From: Amaricoccus sp. | GTDB lineage: Bacteria > Pseudomonadota > Alphaproteobacteria > Rhodobacterales > Rhodobacteraceae | Direction: 5' to 3' | Assembly: GCF_017995835.1 (NCBI RefSeq) | Contig: NZ_JAGOID010000011.1 | Span: forward strand, 1-52,113 | Length of the DNA: 52,113 nucleotides | In this document: positions 21,634 to 30,109 of the stretch, piece by piece | How the letters are laid out: the number at the start of each line of letters is the position of its first letter | How positions within the stretch are numbered: position 1 is the first letter of the stretch | Position numbers and translations under genes: made by a program | Notes under the pieces: model-generated | What the model was told of the DNA's origin: nothing | What the model saw: the letters and a program-made list of their open reading frames with translations, nothing else | The model's database searches: none

Positions 21634-22785
21634 ATGACAGCCAGGACCACATTCGCAGCGGCGCTTTCCGCGGCGCTGCTCGCCTCGACCGCCATCGCCG
21701 CGCCGGTCAAGGTCGGCATGATCACCACGCTCTCGGGCGGCGGCGCCGGCCTCGGCATCGACGTGCGCGACGGCTTCATGCTGGCGCTGAAGCAGGCGGG
21801 CGACGCCGGCGCCGAGGTGACGCTCATCACCGAGGACGACCAGCAGAAGCCCGAGGTCGGCGTCCAGCTCGCCGACAAGATGATCCAGTCCGACAACGTC
21901 GACATTCTCACGGGGATCATCTTCTCCAACATCGCGCTCGCCGTCGTCCCGGCCGCGGTCAAGCAGGGCAAGTTCTACCTCTCGCCCAACGCCGGCCCGT
22001 CCCAGCTCGCCGGCAAGGGCTGCGACCCGAACTATTTCAACGTCGCCTACCAGAACGACAACCAGCACGAGGCCGCCGGAGAGTACGCAAACACGCTGGG
22101 TTACAAGAACATCTTCATCCTCGCACCGAACTACCCGGCCGGCAAGGACAGCCTCAACGGCTTCAAGCGGTTCTACAAGGGCGAACTGGCCGGCGAGCTC
22201 TACACCAAGCTCGGCCAGACCGACTTCGCCGCCGAGATCGCCCAGATCAAGGCCTCCGGCGCCGACAGCGTGTTCTTCTTCCTGCCCGGCGGCATGGGCA
22301 TCTCCTTCATCAAGCAGTTCGCCAACGCCGACGCCGGCCTGCCGATGATGGGCCCGGGCTTCTCCTTCGACCAGGACGTGCTCGGCGCGGTCGGCGACGC
22401 CGCCCTCGGCGCGATCAACACCGCGCAATGGTCGCCCGACCTCGACAACGAGGCCAACAAGGGCTTCGTCGCCGCCTTCGAGGCCGAGTACGGCCGCCTG
22501 CCCTCGGTCTACGCCTCCCAGGGCTACGACACCGCGCAGCTCATCCTCTCGGCCCAGGCGGCCGCCGACATCGCCGACCACGACGCCTACCACGCGGCGC
22601 TCAAGGCGGCGGACTTCCCCTCGGTGCGGGGCAGCTTCAAGTTCGGCAACAACCAGCACCCGATCCAGAATTTCTACGCCCGCGAGGTGGTGAAGCGCGA
22701 CGACGGGGTGATCACCAACCGCATCGTCGGCACCGCCTTCGAGAACCACGTCGACGCCTACGCGGCCGAGTGCCCGATGCAATGA
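21634..22785 (+). CDS. Branched-chain/aromatic-type ABC transporter substrate-binding protein
   Basis: A 383-residue periplasmic binding protein of the LivK/type I fold. Residues 1-22 are a signal peptide ending in ASTAIA before APVKVGMITTLSGGGAGLGIDVRDGF; the mature part has the usual two-lobe pattern. It is preceded by GGAGGAGG, a strong ribosome site, as expected for the most abundant importer component. It is the first of five importer genes in the catabolic block, so the ligand is likely an aromatic or indolic acid, or tryptophan/kynurenine, rather than a branched-chain amino acid; that is inferred. Confidence 0.88.
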   Translation: MTARTTFAAALSAALLASTAIAAPVKVGMITTLSGGGAGLGIDVRDGFMLALKQAGDAGAEVTLITEDDQQKPEVGVQLADKMIQSDNVDILTGIIFSNIALAVVPAAVKQGKFYLSPNAGPSQLAGKGCDPNYFNVAYQNDNQHEAAGEYANTLGYKNIFILAPNYPAGKDSLNGFKRFYKGELAGELYTKLGQTDFAAEIAQIKASGADSVFFFLPGGMGISFIKQFANADAGLPMMGPGFSFDQDVLGAVGDAALGAINTAQWSPDLDNEANKGFVAAFEAEYGRLPSVYASQGYDTAQLILSAQAAADIADHDAYHAALKAADFPSVRGSFKFGNNQHPIQNFYAREVVKRDDGVITNRIVGTAFENHVDAYAAECPMQ

Positions 22786-22795
22786 CGCGCCGGCA

Positions 22796-22815
22796 GGGGC
22801 GGCTCCGGCCGCCCC
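22796..22815 (+). ncRNA. GC hairpin after the binding-protein gene
   Basis: GGGGCGGC (22796-22803) and GCCGCCCC (22808-22815) form an 8-bp stem closed by a TCCG tetraloop, starting 11 bases after the binding-protein stop. The permease gene starts 121 bases further on. It probably protects the upstream mRNA 3' end or partly terminates transcription, giving more binding protein than permease. Confidence 0.5.
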
Positions 22816-22936
22816 CGCCCGACAGATACCGCCGCGCCCGGCCACACGACCGGGCCAGAGAGGGTGTGCGACCAGCCATGTTCCCCAGCGCAACAAGACC
22901 CGACGGCTCCGCGCGCCCGTCCGCGAGGACCGCCGC

Positions 22937-23845
22937 ATGACGCTCTTCCTCGAGCAGGTCCTGAACGGCCTCCAGTTCGGCACGATGCTGTTCCTGATGG
23001 CCGCCGGCCTCACGCTGGTCTTCGGCGTCATGGGGCTGATCAACCTCGCCCACGGCTCGCTCTACATGGTCGGCGCCTTCGCCGCCGCCGCCGCGGCCGC
23101 CGCGACCGGCAACTTCCTCCTCGCCATCGTCGCCGCCCTCGCCGCCGCCGCCCTCGCCGGCGCGATCGTCGAGATCGTCGTCCTGCGCCGTCTCTACCGC
23201 CGCGACCATCTCGACCAGGTGCTCGCCACCTTCGCCCTCATCCTGATCTTCTCCGAAGGCGTGCGCTGGATCTTCGGCTCGTTCCCGCTCTACCTCGACG
23301 TGCCCCGCGCCCTCGCCGGCGCCGTCCATGTCGGCCCGCTCTCCTACCCGCTCTACCGCCTCGCCATCATCGTCGTCGGCATCGCCGTGGCGGTCGGCCT
23401 CTGGCTCCTCATCAACCGAACCCGCCTCGGCGTGCAGATCCGCGCCGGCGAGGCCGACCGCGAGATGATCGCCGCCCTCGGCATCGACATCGCCAGGCTC
23501 TACACCGTCGTCTTCGCCCTCGGCGCCGCGCTGGCCGGCCTCGCCGGCGCGCTGATCGGCCCGATCCAGTCGGTGCAGGTCGGCATGGGCGAGCCCGTGC
23601 TCATCATGGCCTTCGTCGTCGTGGTGATCGGCGGCATCGGCTCGATCAGGGGCGCGCTCGTCGGCGCCATCCTCGTCGGCGTCACCGACACCCTCGGCCG
23701 CTTCCTGCTGCCGATCGTCCTCGGCGGCTTCATGGACCAGGCCTCCGCCATGTCGGTCGGCTCGGCGCTCGCCTCGATGTCGATCTACATCCTGATGGCC
23801 GTCATCCTCGTGTGGCGCCCGACCGGCCTGATGGGAGCGCACTGA
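22937..23845 (+). CDS. LivH-type ABC transporter permease
   Basis: A 302-residue inner-membrane permease with about eight hydrophobic segments. The N-terminal QVLNGLQFGTMLFLMAAGLTLVFGVMGLINLAHGSLYMVGAF and the cytoplasmic coupling region GEADREMIAALGID are typical of LivH. It follows the 151-base gap after the binding-protein gene and directly abuts the LivM-type gene. It should pair with the latter as the importer channel. Confidence 0.92.
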   Translation: MTLFLEQVLNGLQFGTMLFLMAAGLTLVFGVMGLINLAHGSLYMVGAFAAAAAAAATGNFLLAIVAALAAAALAGAIVEIVVLRRLYRRDHLDQVLATFALILIFSEGVRWIFGSFPLYLDVPRALAGAVHVGPLSYPLYRLAIIVVGIAVAVGLWLLINRTRLGVQIRAGEADREMIAALGIDIARLYTVVFALGAALAGLAGALIGPIQSVQVGMGEPVLIMAFVVVVIGGIGSIRGALVGAILVGVTDTLGRFLLPIVLGGFMDQASAMSVGSALASMSIYILMAVILVWRPTGLMGAH

Positions 23846-24826
23846 ATGTCCCGCGAAACCATCCTCAACGTCGCGATCCTCGCGGGCCTCCTCGCGGTCG
23901 CCCTCGGCGCCTGGGCCTCCGGCGAGCCCTTCGTGGTGCAACTCGCCACCCGGGCCGCCATCCTCGGCATGGCCGGCGTCGGCCTCAACCTCGCGCTCGG
24001 CTACGGCGGCCTCGTCTCCTTCGGCCACGCCGCCTTCTTCGGCATCGGCGGCTACGCGGCCGGCATCCTCGCCTCCGCCGCCCAGAACTACGAGCCGCTG
24101 ATGACCTGGCCGGTCGAGCTTCCCGGCACCACCTCCATGCCGATCATCTGGCTCACCGCCGTCATTGCCGCCGGCCTGATCGCCCTGCCCATCGGCGCCC
24201 TCTCGCTGCGCACCGGCGGCGTCCACTTCATCATGATCACGCTGGCCTTCGCGCAGATGATCTACTACTTCGCCATCTCCTGGCCGGCCTATGGCGGCGA
24301 GGACGGGCTCTCGATCTACGTGCGCAACTCGCTCGGCACGCTCGACACCATGAGCCCGCTGACCTTCTTCCTGATCGCCTTCGCGCTCCTCCTCCTCGTC
24401 CTCGGGCTCGTCCTCGTCGCCACCCGCTCCCGCTTCGGCCTCGCGCTCGCGATGGCGCGCCAGAACCCGCTGCGGCTCACCTCGATGGGCGTGCGGCCCT
24501 TCAACGTGCGGCTGACCGCCTTCGTCCTCTCCGCCATGGCGGTGGCGCTGGCCGGCGCGCTCTATGCCGATCTCAACCGCTTCGTCTCGCCGACGATGCT
24601 GTCCTGGCACCTCTCGGGCGAGCTGATCGTCTTCGTCATTCTCGGCGGCGTCGGGCGTCCCTGCGGCCCGCTCATCGGCGCCTGCATCTACGTGCTGCTG
24701 GAGCAGTGGCTCGGCGGCCTCACCGACTACTGGCAGTTCCCCCTCGGGGTCATCCTGCTCCTCGTCGTCCTCTTCGCCCGCGGCGGCGTGATCGGCCTCG
24801 TCACCGGGAGGAACGCCAATGCCTAA
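23846..24826 (+). CDS. LivM-type ABC transporter permease
   Basis: A 326-residue permease of the LivM family with roughly nine membrane segments. GVGLNLALGYGGLVSFGHAAFFGIGGY is the family signature and ARQNPLRLTSMGVRPFNVRL is the coupling loop. The ATG directly follows the LivH-type stop, and its end overlaps the first ATPase gene by 8 bases. It forms the second half of the channel. Confidence 0.92.
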   Translation: MSRETILNVAILAGLLAVALGAWASGEPFVVQLATRAAILGMAGVGLNLALGYGGLVSFGHAAFFGIGGYAAGILASAAQNYEPLMTWPVELPGTTSMPIIWLTAVIAAGLIALPIGALSLRTGGVHFIMITLAFAQMIYYFAISWPAYGGEDGLSIYVRNSLGTLDTMSPLTFFLIAFALLLLVLGLVLVATRSRFGLALAMARQNPLRLTSMGVRPFNVRLTAFVLSAMAVALAGALYADLNRFVSPTMLSWHLSGELIVFVILGGVGRPCGPLIGACIYVLLEQWLGGLTDYWQFPLGVILLLVVLFARGGVIGLVTGRNANA

Positions 24827-25571
24827 GCCGATCCTCAGGATCAACGGCCTCGAGAAGTCCTTCGGCGCGCTCAAGGCGACGAACGGCGTCACCCTCGACC
24901 TCTACCCCGGCGAGATCCACGCGCTCATCGGCCCGAACGGCGCCGGCAAGTCGACGCTGATCAAGCAGATCGTCGGCGAGATCCGCCCGGATGCCGGCTC
25001 GATCGACTTCGAGGGCCAGCCGATCGACCGGCTCGACGCCGCCGACCGCGCCCGCATCGGCCTCGCCCGCACCTTCCAGGTCTCCCAGATCGCCCCCGAG
25101 CTGTCGGCGGTGAGGAACGTCATGCTCGCCGTCGAGGCGCGCGAGGGCCGGGTGTTCCGCTTCTTCCGCCCGGTCTCGCGCGACCTCGACCTGATCGCCG
25201 CCGCCATGGCCTTCCTCCACGACGCCGGCCTCGGCGAGCGCGCGGCCATCCACGCCGCCGACCTCAGCCACGGCGAGCGCCGCCAGCTCGAATTCGCCAT
25301 GGCGCTCGCCCTGAAGCCCAAGGTCTTCCTGATGGACGAACCGATGGCCGGCCTCTCGCCCGACGGCTCGAAGCGGATGACCGCCTTTCTCTCCGAGCTT
25401 CGCCACACCGCGCCCATCCTCCTCGTCGAGCACGACATGGAGGCGGTCTTCGCGCTCGCCGACCGCATCTCGGTCCTCGTCTACGGCCAGGTGATCGCCA
25501 CCGGAACCGTCGCTGACATCCGCGCGAACCCGGAGGTCCGCACCGCCTATCTGGGAGACGAAGCCGCATGA
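24819..25571 (+). CDS. LivG-type ABC transporter ATP-binding protein
   Basis: A 250-residue ABC ATPase. Walker A is GPNGAGKSTLIKQ near residue 38, the signature is LSHGERRQLE (the usual second Gly is His) and Walker B is VFLMDEPMAGLS, with the switch His in LLVEHDM. The C-terminal VIATGTVADIRANPEVRTAYLG is characteristic of LivG. The start overlaps the LivM-type gene by 8 bases, and its stop overlaps the LivF-type start (ATGA). Confidence 0.93.
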   Translation: MPKPILRINGLEKSFGALKATNGVTLDLYPGEIHALIGPNGAGKSTLIKQIVGEIRPDAGSIDFEGQPIDRLDAADRARIGLARTFQVSQIAPELSAVRNVMLAVEAREGRVFRFFRPVSRDLDLIAAAMAFLHDAGLGERAAIHAADLSHGERRQLEFAMALALKPKVFLMDEPMAGLSPDGSKRMTAFLSELRHTAPILLVEHDMEAVFALADRISVLVYGQVIATGTVADIRANPEVRTAYLGDEAA

Positions 25572-26254
25572 CGACGCTCCTCGACCTCAAGGGCGTGACC
25601 GCCTTCTACGGCGCCTCCCAGGCGCTCTTCGGCATCGACCTCGACATCGCCGAGGGCGAGGTCGTGGCGCTGATGGGCCGCAACGGCATGGGCAAGACCA
25701 CCACCGTCCGCACCATCTCGAACCTGCTGCGTCCCCGCGACGGCGCGATCACCTTCGCCGGACAGCCGACCCGCGGCATGGCGATCCACCGCGTCGCCCG
25801 CCTCGGGATCGGCCTCGTCCCCGAGGGCCGCCGCTGCTTCGCGCCGCTGACCGTCGAGGAGAACCTCACCGCCGCCGCCCGTCCCGGCGGCTGGACGCAA
25901 CAGCATGTCGAGCAACTCTTCCCGCGCCTCGCCGAGCGCCGCGCCCAGAAATCCAGCACCCTCTCCGGCGGCGAGCAGCAGATGCTCGCCATCGGCCGGG
26001 CGCTGATGACGAACCCCCGTCTCCTGATCCTCGACGAGGCGACCGAGGGCCTCGCCCCCGTGGTGCGCCAGGAGATCTGGGCGGCGATCCACCGGTTGAA
26101 GGGCGAACTCGCCATCCTCGTCATCGACAAGACGCTGAAGGAGCTTTCCCGCGTCGCCGACCGCTGCTTCCTGATCGAGCGCGGCCGCACGGTCTGGGCC
26201 GGTACGCCGGCCGGGCTCACGCCCGAGCTGACCGACCGCTATCTCGGGGTCTGA
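25568..26254 (+). CDS. LivF-type ABC transporter ATP-binding protein
   Basis: A 228-residue ABC ATPase pairing with the LivG-type subunit. Walker A is GRNGMGKTTTVRT, the family-specific GLVPEGRRCFAPLTVEENL follows, the signature is LSGGEQQMLAIGRAL and Walker B is LLILDEATEGLAP. The switch position reads VIDKTL, where many homologues have His in VEQN, so the H-loop His appears to be missing. It is the last importer gene; the thioesterase follows after 3 bases. Confidence 0.92.
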   Translation: MTTLLDLKGVTAFYGASQALFGIDLDIAEGEVVALMGRNGMGKTTTVRTISNLLRPRDGAITFAGQPTRGMAIHRVARLGIGLVPEGRRCFAPLTVEENLTAAARPGGWTQQHVEQLFPRLAERRAQKSSTLSGGEQQMLAIGRALMTNPRLLILDEATEGLAPVVRQEIWAAIHRLKGELAILVIDKTLKELSRVADRCFLIERGRTVWAGTPAGLTPELTDRYLGV

Positions 26255-26257
26255 GCC

Positions 26258-26677
26258 ATGGCCTTCACCCTTACCCAGCTTGTGCGCTTCCAGCACTGCG
26301 ATCCGGCGGAGATCGTGTTCTATCCCCGCTACTACGAGATGCTGAACGCCACGATCGAGGACTGGTTCGAGACCCGGCTGGGTGTCGGCTTCGCCGAGAT
26401 CCACGGGTCGATGGGCATGGGCGTGCCGACCGTCGCCCACGAGACCCGCTTTCGCAAGCCCTCCCGCCTCGGCGAGCGGCTCGACTTCACCCTGACGCCC
26501 GTCCGCCTCGGCGGGTCGAGCGTCACGCTCTCGGTCGAAGCGACCTGCGCCGGCGAGCCGCGGGTCAGCTTCATCACCACGCTCGTCTGGTTCGCCAAGA
26601 CGGACGGACGGCCCCGGCCCTGGCCGGACCGGCTCCGGGCCGGCATCGAGAACGAAATGAAAGGAGACGCCCGATGA
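26258..26677 (+). CDS. 4HBT-family acyl-CoA thioesterase
   Basis: A 139-residue hotdog-fold thioesterase. RFQHCDPAEIVFYPRYYEMLN contains the catalytic Asp15 of the 4-hydroxybenzoyl-CoA thioesterase group, and the DW(F)E helix follows. It may release CoA from an aryl- or alicyclic-CoA, either as a pathway step or to rescue trapped CoA. It overlaps the Rid gene by 4 bases, so both belong to the block. Confidence 0.85.
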   Translation: MAFTLTQLVRFQHCDPAEIVFYPRYYEMLNATIEDWFETRLGVGFAEIHGSMGMGVPTVAHETRFRKPSRLGERLDFTLTPVRLGGSSVTLSVEATCAGEPRVSFITTLVWFAKTDGRPRPWPDRLRAGIENEMKGDAR

Positions 26678-27063
26678 TCGAGACCATCCAGCCCGAGGGA
26701 TGGGCAAAGCCCAAGGGCTACGCCAACGGCATGCTCAAGGACGGGCGGCTCTACATCGGCGGCCAGATCGGCTGGAACGCCGAGCAGGTCTTCGTCGCCA
26801 GGGACTTCGTCGGCCAGATGGAGCAGGCGCTCGCCAACATCGTCGCCATCGTCCGCGCCGCCGGCGGCAAGGTCGAGGACATCACCCGGCTCACCTGGTA
26901 CGTCACCGACAAGAAGGCCTACCTCGCCGCCCAGCGCGAGGTCGGCGAGGCCTACCGCCGCGTGATGGGCCGCCACTTCCCGGTCATGACCATGGTCGTC
27001 GTCGCCGGCCTGATCGAGGACGAGGCCCTCATCGAGATCGAGGCCAGCGCCGAGATCGGCTGA
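26674..27063 (+). CDS. Rid-family (RidA-like) protein lacking the canonical Arg
   Basis: A 129-residue Rid/YjgF/YER057c/UK114 protein. RidA proteins hydrolyse enamines/imines, and in E. coli Arg105 (PARSCVEV) binds the substrate carboxylate. Here the equivalent segment is FPVMTMVVV with Met105, while the C-terminal Glu region (ALIEIEAS) is kept. The absence of Arg argues against amino-acid-derived enamines with a free carboxylate. The fused flavoenzyme upstream is expected to make a cyclic enamine whose carboxylate is bound to CoA, so this protein is a good candidate for deaminating it (inference). Confidence 0.85.
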   Translation: MIETIQPEGWAKPKGYANGMLKDGRLYIGGQIGWNAEQVFVARDFVGQMEQALANIVAIVRAAGGKVEDITRLTWYVTDKKAYLAAQREVGEAYRRVMGRHFPVMTMVVVAGLIEDEALIEIEASAEIG

Positions 27064-27099
27064 CCCTCGGCCGGCCGCGCCAATCCCGACCTTTTTCCT

Positions 27100-27140
27100 G
27101 TGCATATGCCTTGTGCATGCCCGGTGCATGACTTGTGCAT
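27100..27140 (+). repeat. GTGCAT repeat array, copy A
   Basis: GTGCAT occurs at 27100, 27113, 27124 and 27135, so the spacings are 13, 11 and 11 bases; the first unit lies in a GCATATGC palindrome. The same spacing occurs at 48376-48415, and about 36 of 50 bases match between 27091-27140 and the aligned region there. Period-11 direct repeats on one DNA face suggest cooperative binding, as with PhoB/OmpR-type regulators. It lies 36 bases after the Rid gene and 80 before the AhpD-like gene. Confidence 0.7.
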
Positions 27141-27219
27141 GCCCCCGCAAGGCGCGAACCTCAGCATCTCCGGGACGCCCGATAGCGGCCCGGAGACCGA
27201 AACCGCAGGAGACCTGCCG

Positions 27220-27789
27220 ATGCCCGCCGCCCCGATCAGCCGCTTCCCGGTCCCCGAGATTGCCGGGCTTCCCGAGGATATCCGCGACCGCATCCTCGCG
27301 GTGCAGGAGAAATCCGGCTTCATTCCCAACGTCTTCCTGGCCCTCGCTCACCGACCGGACGAGTTCCGCGCCTTCTTCGCCTACCACGATGCGCTGATGG
27401 ACGGCCCCGGCGGCCTCACCAAGGCCGAGCGCGAGATGATCGTCGTCGCCACCTCGAACGCCAACCAGTGCCAGTACTGCGTCGTCGCCCACGGCGCGAT
27501 CCTGCGCATCCGCGCCAAGGACCCCCACATCGCCGACCAGGTCGCCGTGAACTGGCGCAAGGCCGACCTCACCCCCCGCCAGAAAGCCATGCTCGCCTTC
27601 GCCATGAAGGTCGCCACCCGGTCGTGGGAGATTGGCGACGAGGACTATGACGCATTGAAGTCCCATGGCTTTTCCGATGATGACGCCTGGGACGTCGCCG
27701 CGATCGCCGCGTTCTTCGGCATGTCGAATCGCCTCGCCAACGCCGGGGACATGCGCCCGAACCCCGAGTTCTACGCCCTCGGCCGCTGA
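27220..27789 (+). CDS. Peroxidase-related (AhpD/carboxymuconolactone decarboxylase-like) protein
   Basis: A 189-residue helical protein of the alkylhydroperoxidase-related family. The redox motif CQYC-x3-H (C84, C87, H91) is intact. Members reduce peroxides or act in thiol-disulfide relays, though most are uncharacterised. I chose the ATG at 27220 because CAGGAGA sits seven bases upstream; the open frame extends to 27100 only through the GTGCAT repeats. It is probably transcribed separately from the catabolic block, from the intergenic region holding repeat copy A. Confidence 0.85.
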   Translation: MPAAPISRFPVPEIAGLPEDIRDRILAVQEKSGFIPNVFLALAHRPDEFRAFFAYHDALMDGPGGLTKAEREMIVVATSNANQCQYCVVAHGAILRIRAKDPHIADQVAVNWRKADLTPRQKAMLAFAMKVATRSWEIGDEDYDALKSHGFSDDDAWDVAAIAAFFGMSNRLANAGDMRPNPEFYALGR

Positions 27790-27961
27790 CCCGGGCTTGC
27801 GCCCCCGAGCGTCGATGCTTGCAACGGCCCTCCGCGCGTGAGAGATGCCCTTAACCAAGTTCGCCTACGACGGCATCCATGTCTGCTGCCCCGACGTATC
27901 ATCGCCCGCAACCGAGTTCCTTGCCCCCGCAGGGAACGCCCTACGCCATTCGTGAACGCAA

Positions 27962-28942
27962 TTGAGCAGCGTCCCCCGAGAAAAAGGTCTGGCGCGATCC
28001 ATCAAGGATCGATTGAAGCGCTATCTCTATCCGGACTACCTGATGGCGCTACTCCAGTATCGGCATCGGAACGGCTTCTATCCAGACCTCCTGAAGCCGC
28101 GTGACCTGTCCGAGAAGGTGCTCTGGCTCAAGCTCCATGACCGTTCGCGCCTGCACACGCTCTGCGCCGACAAGATCCTGGTGCGCGACTACGTGGCCGG
28201 CCGCGCCGGCAGCGAGTTCCTCGTCCCGACGCTGCTCGTCACCTACGATCCGGCCGAGGTCACGCCCGACGCGATCCGCCAGGACCGTTTCGTGGTAAAG
28301 ACCAACCATGACCAGGGCGGCGTCTTCATCTGCCGCGACCGCGAGACCTTCGACTGGGACGACACGCGCGCCCAGATCCGAAAACGCGCCAAGACCAACA
28401 AGTACTACGAGTTCCGAGAGCCGCAGTACAAGGACATCAGGCCCGGCATCCTCGTCGAGAGATTCATCGAGGGCGAGAAGGGTCAGGACATTCTCGAGAT
28501 CAAGATCAACTGCTTCCACGGCGAACCGCGTTTCATGCAGGCAATCGTCGGCCGTTTCACCGATCGCCGCCACGCCAACTACGACCTCGACTGGAAGCGC
28601 ATGCCCTTTCAGGGCCGCACGGCCGATATCGAGCACGACGTGCCCCGCCCGGACGCGCTCGATCGCATGCTCGCCGCCGCGGCGCGGCTGTCAGAGCCGT
28701 TCCTCTTCTGCCGGATCGACTTCCTGATCGACGCCAGCGGCCGGCCCTGGTTCGGCGAGATCACCTTCCATCCGGCCGCCGGACTGGTGCGCTACAACCC
28801 GCCCGAGATGGAGCGCGCGCTCGGCGACATGCTCGACCTGTCGCGGATCGACGAATCCCGCCGGGTCCAGCGGGCTGCCCTGGACGAGAGCCGTCGGCTC
28901 AACCTCGGGCATACCTGGGCCCACCTTCAGGACGTGCGGTGA
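27962..28942 (+). CDS. TupA-like ATP-grasp protein 1
   Basis: A 326-residue ATP-grasp protein of the TupA-like family. Recognisable are LSEKVLWLKLHDRSRLHTLCADKILVRDYV (the DK-x2-VR-x-Y segment), FVVKTNHDQGG, KYYEFREPQYKDIRPGILVERFIE and the metal-binding CRIDFLIDASGRPWFGEITFHPAAG. Relatives occur in surface-polysaccharide clusters, where they are thought to ligate amino acids to sugars or peptides. The start is uncertain: TTG at 27962 directly follows an in-frame stop, but residues after it match the N-terminus of the paralogue at 29116, so the ATG at 28043 is probably too late. No good ribosome site is visible. Confidence 0.82.
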   Translation: MSSVPREKGLARSIKDRLKRYLYPDYLMALLQYRHRNGFYPDLLKPRDLSEKVLWLKLHDRSRLHTLCADKILVRDYVAGRAGSEFLVPTLLVTYDPAEVTPDAIRQDRFVVKTNHDQGGVFICRDRETFDWDDTRAQIRKRAKTNKYYEFREPQYKDIRPGILVERFIEGEKGQDILEIKINCFHGEPRFMQAIVGRFTDRRHANYDLDWKRMPFQGRTADIEHDVPRPDALDRMLAAAARLSEPFLFCRIDFLIDASGRPWFGEITFHPAAGLVRYNPPEMERALGDMLDLSRIDESRRVQRAALDESRRLNLGHTWAHLQDVR

Positions 28943-28962
28943 GGCCGGGCGCCGCCCGGCCT
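28942..28962 (+). terminator. Strong hairpin at the end of ATP-grasp gene 1
   Basis: AGGCCGGGC (28942-28950) and GCCCGGCCT (28954-28962) form a 9-bp stem with a 3-base loop, starting at the last base of the stop codon. No T-run follows. It probably limits transcription or protects the mRNA before the second ATP-grasp gene, which has a 173-base leader of its own. Confidence 0.5.
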
Positions 28963-29115
28963 GCCCTCCCGTTCATCGTTGCGCGAGCATGGGGGGTTGC
29001 CAATTCGGAGCCGGCGTTGGAAACTTCTGGCCGCACCCGCCGGCGGATGGCGTCGCGGCCGGGCCACGTGTTGTAGACAGGGCAGAAGCCGTTCGCGGCA
29101 CAGGATCGTAGCTTC

Positions 29116-30096
29116 ATGACCACCACCAACCCTTCCGCCTCGCTCGTCCAGACGGCGACAAGGAACCTCAAGCGGGCCATCGACCGCTATGTGCTTCCCG
29201 ACTCGATGCTTTTCCGCAAGCAGTACATCAACCGGCATGGCTTCGCGCCAGACCTCGTGGAGCCGAAGGACCTTTCCGAAAAGCTCCTCTGGCTGAAGAT
29301 GTACGACCGCTCGGCCCTGCACACCCAGTGCGCCGACAAGATCCGCGCCCGCGACTACGTCGCCGCCAAGCTCGGGCCGGAGACGATCATTCCGGCGCTG
29401 CGCATCACCTACGATCCGGCCGATATCGAGCCGACCAAGATCGACGCCGACCGGTTCGTCGTCAAGACGAACCACGACCAGGGCGGTGTCTTTCTCTGCA
29501 GCGACCGATCCACGTTCAATTGGGCCGAGGTGCGCAAGGAAGTTGCCGCCCGGCTCGCGGTCAACAAGTACTACGAATTCCGCGAGCACCAGTACAAGGA
29601 CATCCGCCCCGGCATCCTTGTCGAGGATTTCATCGACAGCGACGACGGCAACGTTCGCGAGATCAAATTCTACTGCTTTCATGGCGTTCCCGGTTTCATT
29701 CAGGTCGTGTACGATCGTTTCGTGAATCGCCGCGAGATCTTCTACGACCCGGACTGGAAGCGGATGCCTTTCTCCGGCCCGGGAGCGCAGCTCGAACACG
29801 AGATCGATCCCCCGCACAATCTCGCGCAACTGATGGAATGGGCTTCGATCCTTTCCGAACCGTTCCTTTGCTGCCGCATCGACTTCCTGCTCGGTCGAGG
29901 CGACCGGCCGTGGTTCGGCGAGATCACCTTCCACCACGGCGCCGGCCTGATCCGCTTCCAGCCCAAGGAGTTCGAGCGGAAGTTCGGCGACATGATCGAC
30001 CTGTCCCGCCTCGAGGAGACGCGCCGGCGCCGCGAGGGGCCCGTGCCGACGCCTGCCCGGTTCCTGTCCGGCCGGGCAGCGCCCAGCGCGGGCTGA
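29116..30096 (+). CDS. TupA-like ATP-grasp protein 2
   Basis: A 326-residue paralogue of the preceding gene. It keeps LSEKLLWLKMYDRSALHTQCADKIRARDYV, FVVKTNHDQGGVFLC, the EFREHQYKDIRPGILVEDFID segment and CRIDFLLGRGDRPWFGEITFHHGAG. The two copies diverge most at the N- and C-termini. Tandem duplication without any other polysaccharide gene nearby is unusual for this family. The start is the ATG at 29116 with only a weak ribosome site. A PLP enzyme starts 13 bases after its stop, so these may be co-transcribed. Confidence 0.83.
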   Translation: MTTTNPSASLVQTATRNLKRAIDRYVLPDSMLFRKQYINRHGFAPDLVEPKDLSEKLLWLKMYDRSALHTQCADKIRARDYVAAKLGPETIIPALRITYDPADIEPTKIDADRFVVKTNHDQGGVFLCSDRSTFNWAEVRKEVAARLAVNKYYEFREHQYKDIRPGILVEDFIDSDDGNVREIKFYCFHGVPGFIQVVYDRFVNRREIFYDPDWKRMPFSGPGAQLEHEIDPPHNLAQLMEWASILSEPFLCCRIDFLLGRGDRPWFGEITFHHGAGLIRFQPKEFERKFGDMIDLSRLEETRRRREGPVPTPARFLSGRAAPSAG

Positions 30097-30109
30097 CCGC
30101 GCCGCACCC

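Noticed and set aside
27100-27140. GTGCAT array as a Pho box or CRISPR-like array
   Set aside because: The unit is GTGCAT, not CTGTCAT, and the spacers are only 5-7 bases without spacer-like sequence, so neither fits.
27100-27219. N-terminal extension of the AhpD-like protein back to 27100
   Set aside because: The extension would translate the GTGCAT repeats into Cys/His/Met-rich sequence; a good ribosome site supports the ATG at 27220.
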